A stretch of 49,323 bases of DNA. Origin: a virus. Each line of letters starts with the position of its first letter. The stretch's first letter is position 1. The stretch lies in IMG/VR virus record IMGVR_UViG_3300050821_004263, positions 1 through 49,323 of that record; one strand, 5' to 3'. The translations under genes were made by a program, and so were the position numbers. The notes beneath the pieces were generated by a model. It had not been told where the DNA came from and did not search any database. It worked only from the letters and a program-made list of their open reading frames with translations. This document shows positions 6,553 through 13,326 of the stretch, in pieces.

Positions 6553-7638
6553 TTGCCAAACGCCGACGACCCCTATGATTTTAGCGGCATTATCGACGTC
6601 GATAATCTCGCCTTGCAGGAACCTAAATCATTCAATAGTCTGCTAGACAGCTATCATCTTCTACTTGGTACTCCAGCAGGCACGACGCTACGGACGAAAC
6701 GCCTATCCAGCTATGAGCCGCAACCAGTACGGTGGCTTTGGCGCAATCGTATCCCGTTCGGGAAAGTAACGGTACTCGCCGGAGACGGCGGGGATGGTAA
6801 GTCATTTACGACGTGCGGAATAGCCGCTGCCGTCACGACCGGACGCGCCATGCCGGATTGTTTCCCGAAGGTAGCTCGTGATGTTGTGATATGGAACGGT
6901 GAGGACGGTATCGAGGACACGATCTACGGGCGGTGCAAGGCTGCTGGCGCGGACCTCGACAGAATCGAAATAATCGAAGAAACTAACGAGAACGGGAAAG
7001 TACGCGGGTTTTCGCTTGCCGACATTCCACTACTTATTCAAAAGTTAAAAGAAAACGTCCACGTTGGACTTATCGTTATTGACCCGATAACCTCGTTACT
7101 TCAATCCGTTGACTCGTTCCGGGATGCAGAAGTTCGCTCGGCCCTCCAGCCTCTTACATGGCTTGCGACAGTCACAGGCGCAGCAGTTCTCATGGTGATG
7201 CACCTCAAAAAGGGCGAGGAAACGAGTATGCTCCATCGACTTTCGGGGTCTGTAGCTTTCGGTGCGCTCGCACGTTCGGCGATCCTTCTAAGTCGTCATC
7301 CTGACGGGCGGCGTTCGCTAGATACAATTAAGCACAACCTCGCGAAGAGTGAGCCATCCCCGGTCGAGTTCCGCATTAACGACCAAGGTGGATTTGAATG
7401 GGTCGGACTTTCACCAGACCTCAGTGCCAACGCGATACGGCGGGCAAAGATAGACTACGCTCGCCGCGGGCCAGCGCAAGAAGCAGCCGACGAAGAAGCA
7501 TTAGCCCAGGTCAGTTACAATCGGCAGCGCATTGAAAAAAGTGATAACGTCGTGCCATTTAAGGCTGAAAAACAAGCGGCACCCTCCGAGGAGAGCGCCG
7601 ATGATTTACTTGGATACGCTCAGGACCTTGGCCTATGA
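6553..7638 (+). CDS. RepA-like / AAA_25 hexameric ATPase (replicative helicase-type)
   Basis: From TTG 6553 the product has 361 residues. It has a Walker A GDGGDGKS (77-84), preceded by the typical WLWRNRIPFGKVTVLAG, and a Walker B LIVID (173-177). A later MVMHLKK and SGSVAFGALARSAILL complete the RecA-fold core of the RepA/AAA_25 group. Such proteins are DnaB-type or RSF1010 RepA-type helicase ATPases in phage replication modules. The tail after residue 300 is charged and probably disordered. No ATG or GTG is available upstream of the core. TTG 6553 has GGGAGG nine bases upstream, while the open frame back to 6418 translates the hairpins and is not credible. The stop codon overlaps the converging minus-strand gene. 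Confidence 0.85.
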   Translation: MPNADDPYDFSGIIDVDNLALQEPKSFNSLLDSYHLLLGTPAGTTLRTKRLSSYEPQPVRWLWRNRIPFGKVTVLAGDGGDGKSFTTCGIAAAVTTGRAMPDCFPKVARDVVIWNGEDGIEDTIYGRCKAAGADLDRIEIIEETNENGKVRGFSLADIPLLIQKLKENVHVGLIVIDPITSLLQSVDSFRDAEVRSALQPLTWLATVTGAAVLMVMHLKKGEETSMLHRLSGSVAFGALARSAILLSRHPDGRRSLDTIKHNLAKSEPSPVEFRINDQGGFEWVGLSPDLSANAIRRAKIDYARRGPAQEAADEEALAQVSYNRQRIEKSDNVVPFKAEKQAAPSEESADDLLGYAQDLGL

Positions 7639-8370
7639 TTTCTTTTTCTTGAGCATGGCGTTCTCGCGAGCAAGGCGCAAAATCTCCTTGCAGGCCGGGA
7701 ACCAATCGCGACCGACTTTATCCCAGACCGTGCAAATCATTTCGTAGTCCGGGTCAGAACGCATGGCGGCCTCACGTTGATTCGCCTCTCTGAGGCGATC
7801 TTGCTGTTTTTGCCAGGCGGCGTACTTCATTGCTTGAGTACGCGGGTCGCCTTCTTTAATATACTGCGAAAGGACGTGCAGACCGATCTCTATTTCGCTT
7901 TGACTAAAATAGCGGAAATGGTCCTCCATTTGCTCTTCGGATTGGCCTGCGTACAGTCGAGCGTGCGTACAGGAGGCTGCGCTAATCCCGGTCAGTTCCG
8001 AAGCCTGACCCGGCCGAACGTCGGGGTACTCCTCTTGCAGAGCAAGTCCAAACAACCGCAAGCACAGCAGCGAGGACTCCGTTATCTTCCGCTTCGTTTC
8101 ATCGCTGATTTTATAAGCATTGACGAAGTAGGTCATCGCTCGCATATCTTCAACAACGCGCGCCCGACCGCAAGCCTCCTGGGTTTCCTTAGCACCGGCC
8201 AGAGCCTGATCGAAGGCCGCGATAAGCCGATGTTCCTTTTCGGCCTGAGAAAGCGCCGAGTCGCGCATCGCAAGAGCGTTCATTACCGCATGATACGCTT
8301 CGCCTTGTATTGCGTCAACCCTTACGGTATACTCGGTTCCAATGAAGTGCGAGCTGTGCGGGACCCGCAT
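7633..8370 (-). CDS. Hypothetical protein on the opposite strand of the early arm
   Basis: This is the only minus-strand gene inside the early arm. It converges on the ATPase gene with a 6-base overlap of the two ends. From ATG 8370 it codes for 245 residues, helical and charged, with a HTH-like segment (ASELTGISAASCTHARLYAG), a coiled-coil stretch (AAWQKQQDRLREANQREAAM) and a Lys-rich C-terminus. Its placement and divergent start against a winged-helix gene recall repressor/early-gene switches, but no repressor family is recognised. The start is uncertain (ATG 8283 or a longer frame from 8490 are alternatives), as no good ribosome site is seen. The opposite plus-strand frame 7777-8391 reads as a shadow. 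Confidence 0.6.
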   Translation of the reverse strand: MRVPHSSHFIGTEYTVRVDAIQGEAYHAVMNALAMRDSALSQAEKEHRLIAAFDQALAGAKETQEACGRARVVEDMRAMTYFVNAYKISDETKRKITESSLLCLRLFGLALQEEYPDVRPGQASELTGISAASCTHARLYAGQSEEQMEDHFRYFSQSEIEIGLHVLSQYIKEGDPRTQAMKYAAWQKQQDRLREANQREAAMRSDPDYEMICTVWDKVGRDWFPACKEILRLARENAMLKKKKS

Positions 8371-8481
8371 ACCAGCGAAGCGTCGGCATAACGCCGAATC
8401 AAGAGGCCAGCGCCCGCGGTATTGCTCAGACTCTTGCGGCAATGCAGCCGCGGCGCGCCGACACCGGAAGAAAGGTAAGTA
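8371..8481. promoter_or_regulatory. Divergent intergenic region
   Basis: This 111-base gap separates the minus-strand gene from the winged-helix gene, so it should hold promoters for both. I see no convincing -35/-10 pair. GAAAGG (8471-8476) is the ribosome site for ATG 8482. Short GC-rich inverted motifs (CTTGCGGCAATGCAGCCGCGG) could be operator material. Confidence 0.35.
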
Positions 8482-8796
8482 ATGCAGCAAATGGGGCTTC
8501 CTGGATTCCCTAAGCGCCGTCGCAAGCTAGAGCCGCCACCGGCACCATCGCTAGACGCCTTGGCCTCCATAGACCGTTCGGTGGGACAGAAAGCGGCGTT
8601 TGTCGCGTTCATTAAGGCGCGGCACGAAGGGTTGACTGGAGATGAGTTGGATCGTCGCCACGGTAGCGGACACCAGCGCCTCTCGGAATTGCGCCGCGCT
8701 GGCCTCATCGTCAAAACCGGAGTTCGACGCAAAACGCGCAGCGGTCGAACGGCGGAAGTCTATATCGCCACGGAGTTTAAGCCTAACAATGGATAA
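8482..8796 (+). CDS. Winged-helix DNA-binding protein
   Basis: The 104-residue product has a basic, Pro-rich N-terminus and then a compact winged-helix pattern. A helix around VAFIKARHEGLTGDELDRRHG is followed by a recognition helix GHQRLSELRRAGLIV and a wing with KTGVRRKTRSGRTAEVYIA. This layout is common in small phage proteins next to replication genes. It may act as a regulator or a replication-initiation helper. The ATG is preceded by GAAAGG. It stands divergently from the lone minus-strand gene, which suits a regulator. Confidence 0.7.
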   Translation: MQQMGLPGFPKRRRKLEPPPAPSLDALASIDRSVGQKAAFVAFIKARHEGLTGDELDRRHGSGHQRLSELRRAGLIVKTGVRRKTRSGRTAEVYIATEFKPNNG

Positions 8797-8971
8797 ATGC
8801 GGCGACCGCTTTTCCTCTGAGCAACCAGAGGTAATTTGCGAAAAACCTAAAGGCCACCCTGAGGGCCATAAGTGGAAATCGTCTGTGTGGACCGAGCCGG
8901 GAGCAATGTACTACGTCAAAGCCAAAGTTGGCATACGCAAACCTCTGACTGAAGGAGAAGATGCTCCCTGA
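8789..8971 (+). CDS. Small zinc-binding protein (C..C..GH..GH type)
   Basis: The 60-residue product starts at ATG 8789, overlapping the previous stop by 8 bases. Residues CGDRFSSEQPEVICEKPKGH and a further GH just after give a Cys-Cys-His-His arrangement seen in many tiny phage proteins, probably a zinc site. A Tyr/Lys-rich C-terminus follows. The function is unknown. Confidence 0.6.
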   Translation: MDKCGDRFSSEQPEVICEKPKGHPEGHKWKSSVWTEPGAMYYVKAKVGIRKPLTEGEDAP

Positions 8972-9302
8972 GATTCAGGACCCGGACGGATATTGGGTTA
9001 CGCTCCGTTGGCCCAACGGTGTGGCTTGCCCTCTCGATTGCGGCTCCGTCAACGTGGACTATATGCCCAAGCAGTTCCGCTGGTACTGCCGCGATTGCCA
9101 AGGACAGTTTACCGCCAAGGTTGGAACGATCTTTGAGGGTTCAAAACTAGAAATCTCAGTTGTGATTCCAATGTTATGGATGCTAATGAGCGGAATTCCT
9201 ACAACTCGGATAGCGCGAACTCTCGGCGTGACCCAAAAGACGGTTTGGCTAACCGGATATAAAGTTCGCCTAGCTCTCTCCCTTGCGGGGCAGGCGGAAT
9301 GA
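8961..9302 (+). CDS. Stand-alone IS1595/ISXO2-type zinc ribbon plus HTH protein
   Basis: In order, the 113-residue product has a zinc ribbon (Cys23, Cys27, Cys43, Cys46), the signature FTAKVGTIFEGSKLEI (50-65), a hydrophobic helix, and GIPTTRIARTLGVTQKTVW (78-96) as a helix-turn-helix. That is the exact order of the N-terminal region of IS1595/ISXO2 transposases. The DDE catalytic domain is absent, the stop is followed at once by rusA, and no terminal repeats are seen, so it is not an insertion sequence here. The first knuckle is CPLDC rather than CPxC. AAGGAG at 8951-8956 supports ATG 8961. It probably serves as a DNA-binding regulator or recombination accessory (inference). Confidence 0.75.
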   Translation: MLPEIQDPDGYWVTLRWPNGVACPLDCGSVNVDYMPKQFRWYCRDCQGQFTAKVGTIFEGSKLEISVVIPMLWMLMSGIPTTRIARTLGVTQKTVWLTGYKVRLALSLAGQAE

Positions 9303-9748
9303 GACTCGTGGTCCTCGGGCTCCCGGTGCCGCAGGGCTCGAAGTCGGCGCACCCGTTCCGCCGGAAGGACGGGTCGCTCGGCGTGGCGGTCCACGAAGGC
9401 GGTAAGGCCGCGCGACTCAAGGATTGGCGCAGGGCGATCGCCGATGCCGCTCGCGCGTGGATGGCGGAAAACGGGCTAGAATCTCCCGCTGACGGGCCTC
9501 TAGCGCTTGTCGCAACATTCTACCTGCCGCGACCCTCTAGCGCCCCTAAACGCCTCGTTTACCCAGCCAAGAAGCCCGACTGCTCGAAGCTGATTCGCGC
9601 GGTCGAGGATGCGATGACCGGAATCGTTTATACCGACGACGCGCGCATCGTTGACCTGCGCGTTTACAAGCGTTTCGCGGTGGACTCTCCGCCGCGGGTT
9701 GAAATTCACTTATCACCACCAAACGAAAGGGAACCGTATGCCTGCTAG
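9299..9748 (+). CDS. rusA: RusA-family Holliday junction resolvase
   Basis: The 149-residue protein matches the RusA family along its length: an early PVPQGSKSA (10-17), a central FYLPRPSSAPKR, and the catalytic segment KPDCSKLIRAVEDAMTGIVY (92-111) followed by TDDARIV. The Asp residues of KPD, VED and DD are the expected metal ligands. It resolves four-way junctions or branched replication intermediates in the cytoplasm. The ATG overlaps the preceding stop. With the exonuclease/annealing pair it forms the phage's recombination set. Confidence 0.92.
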   Translation: MRLVVLGLPVPQGSKSAHPFRRKDGSLGVAVHEGGKAARLKDWRRAIADAARAWMAENGLESPADGPLALVATFYLPRPSSAPKRLVYPAKKPDCSKLIRAVEDAMTGIVYTDDARIVDLRVYKRFAVDSPPRVEIHLSPPNEREPYAC

Positions 9749-10043
9749 CACGAAAAAACTGCACGGGCTCTCAGCCGTTGAGCCGCAAGAGCGCCGCAAA
9801 AGCGAAAAGGAAATCGAGATCGAGCGGTTGGCATCGCTCGGCCTACAGGACCTCAGCGACGAGGATATGCGTCGGCTTCAGCGGATTCGCGATTGCCGCG
9901 CGTCGCTTCAGGAGGCCGAGAACGAGAAGGAAGAGTTGAAGGAGCGTCTCAAGGCGCGGAAGGCGTCACTGGAGATGGCGATTGCCGACGCTTGCAACCA
10001 CTTCGAGAACCGGCAGTTGGCGCTGAACTTTGGTAGCGCATGA
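9738..10043 (+). CDS. Coiled-coil hypothetical protein
   Basis: ATG 9738 lies in the last codons of rusA behind GAAAGGGAA. The 101-residue product is almost wholly helical and charged, with a long heptad-rich coiled coil from about residue 25 to 90 (ERLASLGLQDLSDEDMRRLQ, then EAENEKEELKERLKARKASL). No family is assigned. It couples to the next gene by ATGA. Confidence 0.65.
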   Translation: MPASTKKLHGLSAVEPQERRKSEKEIEIERLASLGLQDLSDEDMRRLQRIRDCRASLQEAENEKEELKERLKARKASLEMAIADACNHFENRQLALNFGSA

Positions 10044-10228
10044 ATTGCCTCTGCGGAAAAACCGCGCACCGCGTGAAGCCTGGCGAGGAGGAGGACTGGT
10101 TCCGCTGCATGGCGTGCAACGAGAAGTTCGCGAGCGATGAGATGGTGCTGGTGGAGAGTACACACCCGGAACTTGGCGCGTGCAGCGTCGGGATGTGCGG
10201 GCCGTGCGCTAAGAAGGCCGCCGCATGA
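10040..10228 (+). CDS. Small zinc-ribbon protein
   Basis: The 62-residue product contains CLC, CMAC, C and CGPC pairs, giving five to seven Cys placed as a zinc ribbon (CLCGK...FRCMACNEKF...MCGPCAKK). The start overlaps the previous stop by ATGA. This is the first of two consecutive tiny zinc proteins that end the plus-strand operon. The function is unknown. Confidence 0.65.
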   Translation: MNCLCGKTAHRVKPGEEEDWFRCMACNEKFASDEMVLVESTHPELGACSVGMCGPCAKKAAA

Positions 10229-10392
10229 CAACCTGTTCCAATTGCGGACACGACACGACGCTTGATAGCGGCTTCGCTTATTGCCGAAACTGCTCGCAAA
10301 TCGCGAAAGGCGATTGGATTGTTAGGCCTGGCTACGTGGTGACTTTTAACGCTTGGTTCGTGCGCGCGTCCTCTTCCGACCTCGCTTCGTAG
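10225..10392 (+). CDS. Small zinc-ribbon protein, last gene of the early operon
   Basis: This 55-residue frame starts at ATG 10225 (ATGA overlap) and begins MTTCSNCGHDTTLDSGFAYC, then RNC. The CxxC...CxxC ribbon is complete in the first 25 residues. It ends in TAG at 10390-10392 and overlaps by 47 bases the end of a converging minus-strand gene. Confidence 0.6.
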   Translation: MTTCSNCGHDTTLDSGFAYCRNCSQIAKGDWIVRPGYVVTFNAWFVRASSSDLAS

Positions 10393-10603
10393 CGCGCTTT
10401 ACTGAACGCCGGAGGGTGCGCGCGTGGGCGGTCTGCCGCTTGCGTGCGCGCTTCTTCTTTCGCTTGGCGTGACCCGTTCGGTCAACGTCTTTGCGCGTGC
10501 CCTCGCGGGCTCGCCGACGCGCCTCCGCTTCGCTAATCTCACCGCGCGCGGCTTGGGCGAAAAACAGCCTTCGCTGGGCAGGAGTCCACGGAATTTTAGT
10601 TAC
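10346..10603 (-). CDS. Basic Lys/Arg-rich protein lacking a normal start codon
   Basis: The frame codes for up to 85 residues: an IPWTPAQRRLFFAQAARGEI segment of a kind seen in small phage proteins, a helix, then about 40 residues dominated by Lys and Arg. No ATG, GTG or TTG lies before the conserved part. The frame is continuous with the upstream gene except for one TAG (10604-10606). Candidate starts are GTA 10603 (five bases after AGGAG), ATT 10594, or amber readthrough from the upstream gene. A nucleic-acid-binding role is suggested by composition only. Confidence 0.5.
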   Translation of the reverse strand, partial: VTKIPWTPAQRRLFFAQAARGEISEAEARRRAREGTRKDVDRTGHAKRKKKRARKRQTAHARTLRRSVKRATKRGRKRTRARTKR

Positions 10604-10619
10604 CTACTCTCCTGGTAAC
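10599..10619 (-). promoter_or_regulatory. Hairpin with Shine-Dalgarno in its loop
   Basis: GTTACC (10599-10604) pairs with GGTAAC (10614-10619) around a 9-base loop. On the minus strand the loop holds AGGAG, and the TAG that separates two in-frame genes spans the loop and the 3' stem arm. It may control initiation or readthrough of the basic protein gene. Confidence 0.45.
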
Positions 10620-10771
10620 GACCATCGCTCGTTTATCAAATGTTCTTGAAGCTTTGGATTATCGCAGAAGCAAGAAATACACCATACCGTGCTGTCGTGT
10701 TGCGCGTAGACGACGCCCGTCGCCCCGCGACGGTGAACAATCTCAAACGGCTCATCGTTGGAACGCCTCAT
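10604..10771 (-). CDS. Hypothetical 55-residue protein
   Basis: ATG 10771 lies three bases after the stop of the small membrane protein gene, with GGAG about 12 bases upstream. The product is compact, with WCISCFC near residue 32 (Cys at 32, 35 and 37), and ends SLPGE before TAG. The next frame continues in phase after the TAG. No family is recognised. Confidence 0.5.
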   Translation of the reverse strand: MRRSNDEPFEIVHRRGATGVVYAQHDSTVWCISCFCDNPKLQEHLINERWSLPGE

Positions 10772-10774
10772 CGC

Positions 10775-10924
10775 CTACGCTCCGCCAACTTCATCGTCGC
10801 CGCCCGGATACGGATGCGTGTATCCGCCGACCGTGCGGCCGAGTTTAACGTAGGCCTTCCCACCGAGGGCGGTTAGCAGCGCAGCCGCTATCCCGCCCAA
10901 AAACCACCAAGCGCCAGGAGGCAC
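10775..10924 (-). CDS. Small membrane protein (49 residues)
   Basis: GTG 10924 follows the preceding TAA by one base. A single transmembrane helix (AWWFLGGIAAALLTALGGKA) covers residues 7-26, followed by a Gly/Tyr-rich acidic tail. It lies at the distal end of the lysis region, so a holin-related or spanin-like role is possible, but nothing in the sequence proves it. Confidence 0.55.
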   Translation of the reverse strand: MPPGAWWFLGGIAAALLTALGGKAYVKLGRTVGGYTHPYPGGDDEVGGA

Positions 10925-10925
10925 G

Positions 10926-11306
10926 TTAGCCCTGCCAGGACCCGACCGTGAACGCGATCGTGTCGGTTCCGCCGCCACCGCTCACGCTGCCCGAGATGCC
11001 CTCGCTGCCAATGCGAACGGGGCCAAAGGTCCCACCGCCAGCCGCGAGTTCCGCGCCGAGTTGCGTTACGAACGCCTGCGCGGGAGCCAGCCACTTGAAC
11101 CAGCCGAACACGAACCCGATTCCGGCAATCCACTGGCCCACCTGAGCCGCGTTGCCGACCTTGACCGAGAACGATGTAGAGCCGCTTTTGAGATTGCTGC
11201 CCAGCGTCTCAAAGAGAGTCGAGAGCGCGACCATTTCGGTCGTATGGAAGAACCCCAGCACGAAGCCGAGATCGAAAAGATAGCCGCCTAACTGTTGGAT
11301 TGTCAT
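10926..11306 (-). CDS. Hypothetical hydrophobic Gly-rich protein
   Basis: The 126-residue product has two hydrophobic stretches (LFDLGFVLGFF near 10-20 and WIAGIGFVFGWFKWLAPAQA near 60-78) and a Gly/Ser-rich C-terminus. It could insert in membranes or be a small virion protein. The ATGA overlap with the upstream holin-like gene places it in the same late operon. Confidence 0.6.
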   Translation of the reverse strand: MTIQQLGGYLFDLGFVLGFFHTTEMVALSTLFETLGSNLKSGSTSFSVKVGNAAQVGQWIAGIGFVFGWFKWLAPAQAFVTQLGAELAAGGGTFGPVRIGSEGISGSVSGGGGTDTIAFTVGSWQG

Positions 11307-11638
11307 ACGAGCCCTTTCAAAGACTGTGCGGGGTTTTCAATGGGAGCCTGCGGTGCCATTATCGGGGCTGTGGACGTGGTAGAGACGTTGGTTCCGACGA
11401 CGGCACCAGTCTGCGGATTAACCACCGTTGCGTCCTGTGCGATGACGTGCTCCGGCGTGCCGTTCGTTTTCTTCGTGAGCGCGTTGATAACGACGCCAGC
11501 CGCTAAAGCCGCGAGCGAAATCACGCCCATAAGGTAAGTGCCGTGCCCCGGCCAGACTGCATCGAGGGCCGGGGCTGACACGACTGCTGCGAACGACACA
11601 ACCGCCGACAGAATCGTTACGATTGTGGAGGACTGCAT
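11303..11638 (-). CDS. Putative holin-like membrane protein
   Basis: The 111-residue product has two predicted transmembrane helices (IVTILSAVVSFAAVVSA near 6-22 and YLMGVISLAALAAGVVINAL near 35-54). A short turn with WPGHG joins them, and a polar Thr/Pro-rich C-terminal tail follows. Two helices with a charged start and soluble tail, close to a lytic transglycosylase gene, fit a class II holin. The assignment is from topology and context only. Confidence 0.5.
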   Translation of the reverse strand: MQSSTIVTILSAVVSFAAVVSAPALDAVWPGHGTYLMGVISLAALAAGVVINALTKKTNGTPEHVIAQDATVVNPQTGAVVGTNVSTTSTAPIMAPQAPIENPAQSLKGLV

Positions 11639-11644
11639 TGACGA

Positions 11645-12187
11645 CTACAGGCCGGGGTTGGGCCCTGACGGTGGAACCGGGCCGCCTGTGCCTAAAGGCT
11701 TCGCCTGACCCTGGACTTGGCCCGAGGGGACGTTTACCGCGTCGGCCACGTCGAGGAAGATGCTCGAAGGCGGCCCGGCAACCACGTCGCAAACCTGCGT
11801 CGCAGCGGTGAGGCCGTCTTGGTCCGTGACGGTGATGGTGACGTTGGTCGCTTCCGTTCCGCCGGCCGCGAGAACGGCGCAAACCTGCCCCGCGAGGGAA
11901 CCGGACGGCATGGTGCCGACCGAAGCGGTGATCGACGGGTCGCTCGACGCGACGGAAAACGTGTCGCCAGCGGGAGGCGCAACGACGTCGCCGTTGGCAT
12001 CCTTGGTCTGAATCGGAACGTACTCTGTGGTGTTTAGGCTGATCTCAAGATTCGGAATGGGGATACCCTCCTTAGCGGTGATGGGGACTGTAAGAATGAT
12101 TGTAACAGGTCGCCTTTTGGGGCGGCAGAATTCGCTCGCCGCGAAGCCGAGAATGAGCCCTACGCTTGCGGCGAGAGCGATAGTCAT
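11645..12187 (-). CDS. Membrane-anchored protein with Ig-like domain
   Basis: The N-terminus TIALAASVGLILGFAASEFC is a signal anchor or signal peptide. The next 150 residues are rich in Thr, Val, Pro and Gly in beta-strand pattern (IIVTVPITAK-type start, FSVASSDPSITASVGTMPSG, NVTITVTDQDG) and look like a bacterial Ig-like domain. The C-terminal 25 residues are Pro/Gly repeats. It sits between two small membrane proteins of the lysis cassette. Surface adhesion is the usual role of such domains. Its job here is unknown. Confidence 0.6.
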   Translation of the reverse strand: MTIALAASVGLILGFAASEFCRPKRRPVTIILTVPITAKEGIPIPNLEISLNTTEYVPIQTKDANGDVVAPPAGDTFSVASSDPSITASVGTMPSGSLAGQVCAVLAAGGTEATNVTITVTDQDGLTAATQVCDVVAGPPSSIFLDVADAVNVPSGQVQGQAKPLGTGGPVPPSGPNPGL

Positions 12188-12381
12188 AGGCTGCTATGCA
12201 GTAGAACCGGGAGCGTGCGCTCGACGAAGTAGAAAATGACGATGAGCGTGGCGAGTAGATAGATGGCCTGCGGAAGCCACGCTGGAGCCCCCGTCGTTCC
12301 CGCCAGGATAGTGACGAGAAACCTGGCGATAATATACGTCACCACCGCGACGACGAGCAACATAACGAGTGCAAGTATCAT
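12184..12381 (-). CDS. Small two-helix membrane protein
   Basis: The 65-residue product is almost entirely hydrophobic: ILALVMLLVVAVVTYIIARF and then WLPQAIYLLATLIVIFYFVE, with a short turn. Proteins of this shape next to phage lysins are often holins, though some belong to a small conserved phage membrane protein family of unknown role. It overlaps both neighbours by ATGA junctions. Confidence 0.6.
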   Translation of the reverse strand: MILALVMLLVVAVVTYIIARFLVTILAGTTGAPAWLPQAIYLLATLIVIFYFVERTLPVLLHSSL

Positions 12382-12845
12382 TCCGGGATACCTCCTTCAG
12401 TAAGAGTGTGATACGCCTCGAAGCATCGCGAGGCGTAATTATTGGTCGTGTTGAGGTCGAAATTCCCCTCAGCATGTCCGGCCTCCGCGCCGCCCAAACC
12501 GGAATTATACGTCGCCGCAATTCCGCGAACGAGATCGCCGCCCTGAACGTAGTTCCGCCAGTAGTTCCACGCGGGGATAATATACTGCTCGATCGCGTAG
12601 CGAATGTTGGCGGTCGGGTCTTGCCAATCTTCCGGCCACGAGCTCGTGAGCTGGAGTAACCCATGCCCGCCATCGAAGCTGATTACTTGTTCGGATTCTG
12701 GCCCATGACCTAATCCAGTCTCGTTAAACTTCAACGCAGCGACCAAACACGGCGACACGTTGAACTCCACGGCGAGCGTGTTGATTATGTCGGCATACGG
12801 AAATGCGCTCGGGCAAGGGGCACCAGAAACACCATCGCGGGCCAT
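12378..12845 (-). CDS. Lytic transglycosylase (endolysin)
   Basis: From ATG 12845, behind AAGGAG (12852-12857), the protein has 155 residues with the lysozyme-like transglycosylase pattern. The catalytic Glu is in LKFNETGLG, followed by GGHGLLQLTSSW and IAATYNSGLGG. It should cleave the glycan strand of peptidoglycan during lysis or entry. There is no signal peptide, so a holin or another route is needed for export. The longer frame to 12890 is less likely. Flanking membrane protein genes make this the lysis cassette. Confidence 0.8.
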   Translation of the reverse strand: MARDGVSGAPCPSAFPYADIINTLAVEFNVSPCLVAALKFNETGLGHGPESEQVISFDGGHGLLQLTSSWPEDWQDPTANIRYAIEQYIIPAWNYWRNYVQGGDLVRGIAATYNSGLGGAEAGHAEGNFDLNTTNNYASRCFEAYHTLTEGGIPE

Positions 12846-12855
12846 AAAATTCTCC

Positions 12856-13317
12856 TTAATGCGGATGCAGAATAACGCGTGCCGAGCCAAACCACCCGGC
12901 TTCGGTATTCAGTAGGAGCACTATCAACGATATAACGCCGGTCCAGACGCCGATGGTAAGCAGCCCGAACTTTTTATCCGCACGCTCGACGATTCTGCGA
13001 GCCTCCTGTACGTCTTTCGTAATCGCGGCCACTTCTTGCTCGTTCTTTTCACGAACACTTTCCACCGTATTGCTTGTTTGCGCTCGCACTTCGTCTACTT
13101 TTTCACCAACACGGTCAACCTTTTCTCCAAGACCTTCAATACGCGTTCCAGTGAGTTCGTCGATACCTCCGACGATAGCGCGCCGCGTTGCTCGAATAAG
13201 TTTACGATCCTCAGCAGTAACCTCTATGAGAGTATCAACTTTCGTAGTTAACCCCACCCATAGAGGTCCATCTTCGTAGATAACCCTCCGGCCGATTGTG
13301 CTTTTAGATTGCGTCAT
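12856..13317 (-). CDS. Coiled-coil protein with C-terminal membrane anchor (spanin- or holin-like)
   Basis: Of the 153 residues, about 40-115 form a heptad-rich helix (EGLGEKVDRVGEKVDEVRAQ onward). A transmembrane segment GVWTGVISLIVLLLN lies near the C-terminus. This is one long coiled coil with one membrane anchor directly upstream of the lysin gene. Rz-type spanins have the anchor at the N-terminus, so the orientation differs. Hemolysin-XhlA-like lysis accessory proteins do have a C-terminal anchor. AGGATGAGGG lies just before the ATG. Confidence 0.6.
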   Translation of the reverse strand: MTQSKSTIGRRVIYEDGPLWVGLTTKVDTLIEVTAEDRKLIRATRRAIVGGIDELTGTRIEGLGEKVDRVGEKVDEVRAQTSNTVESVREKNEQEVAAITKDVQEARRIVERADKKFGLLTIGVWTGVISLIVLLLNTEAGWFGSARVILHPH

Positions 13318-13326
13318 ACCCTCATC

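Noticed and set aside
7777-8391. 204-codon plus-strand frame opposite the lone minus-strand gene
   Set aside because: The minus-strand frame has the more protein-like composition (helical, charged, ordered ends); the plus frame reads as its mirror.
8961-9302. A complete insertion sequence
   Set aside because: No DDE domain, no inverted repeats and tight coupling to rusA; only the transposase N-terminal domains are present.
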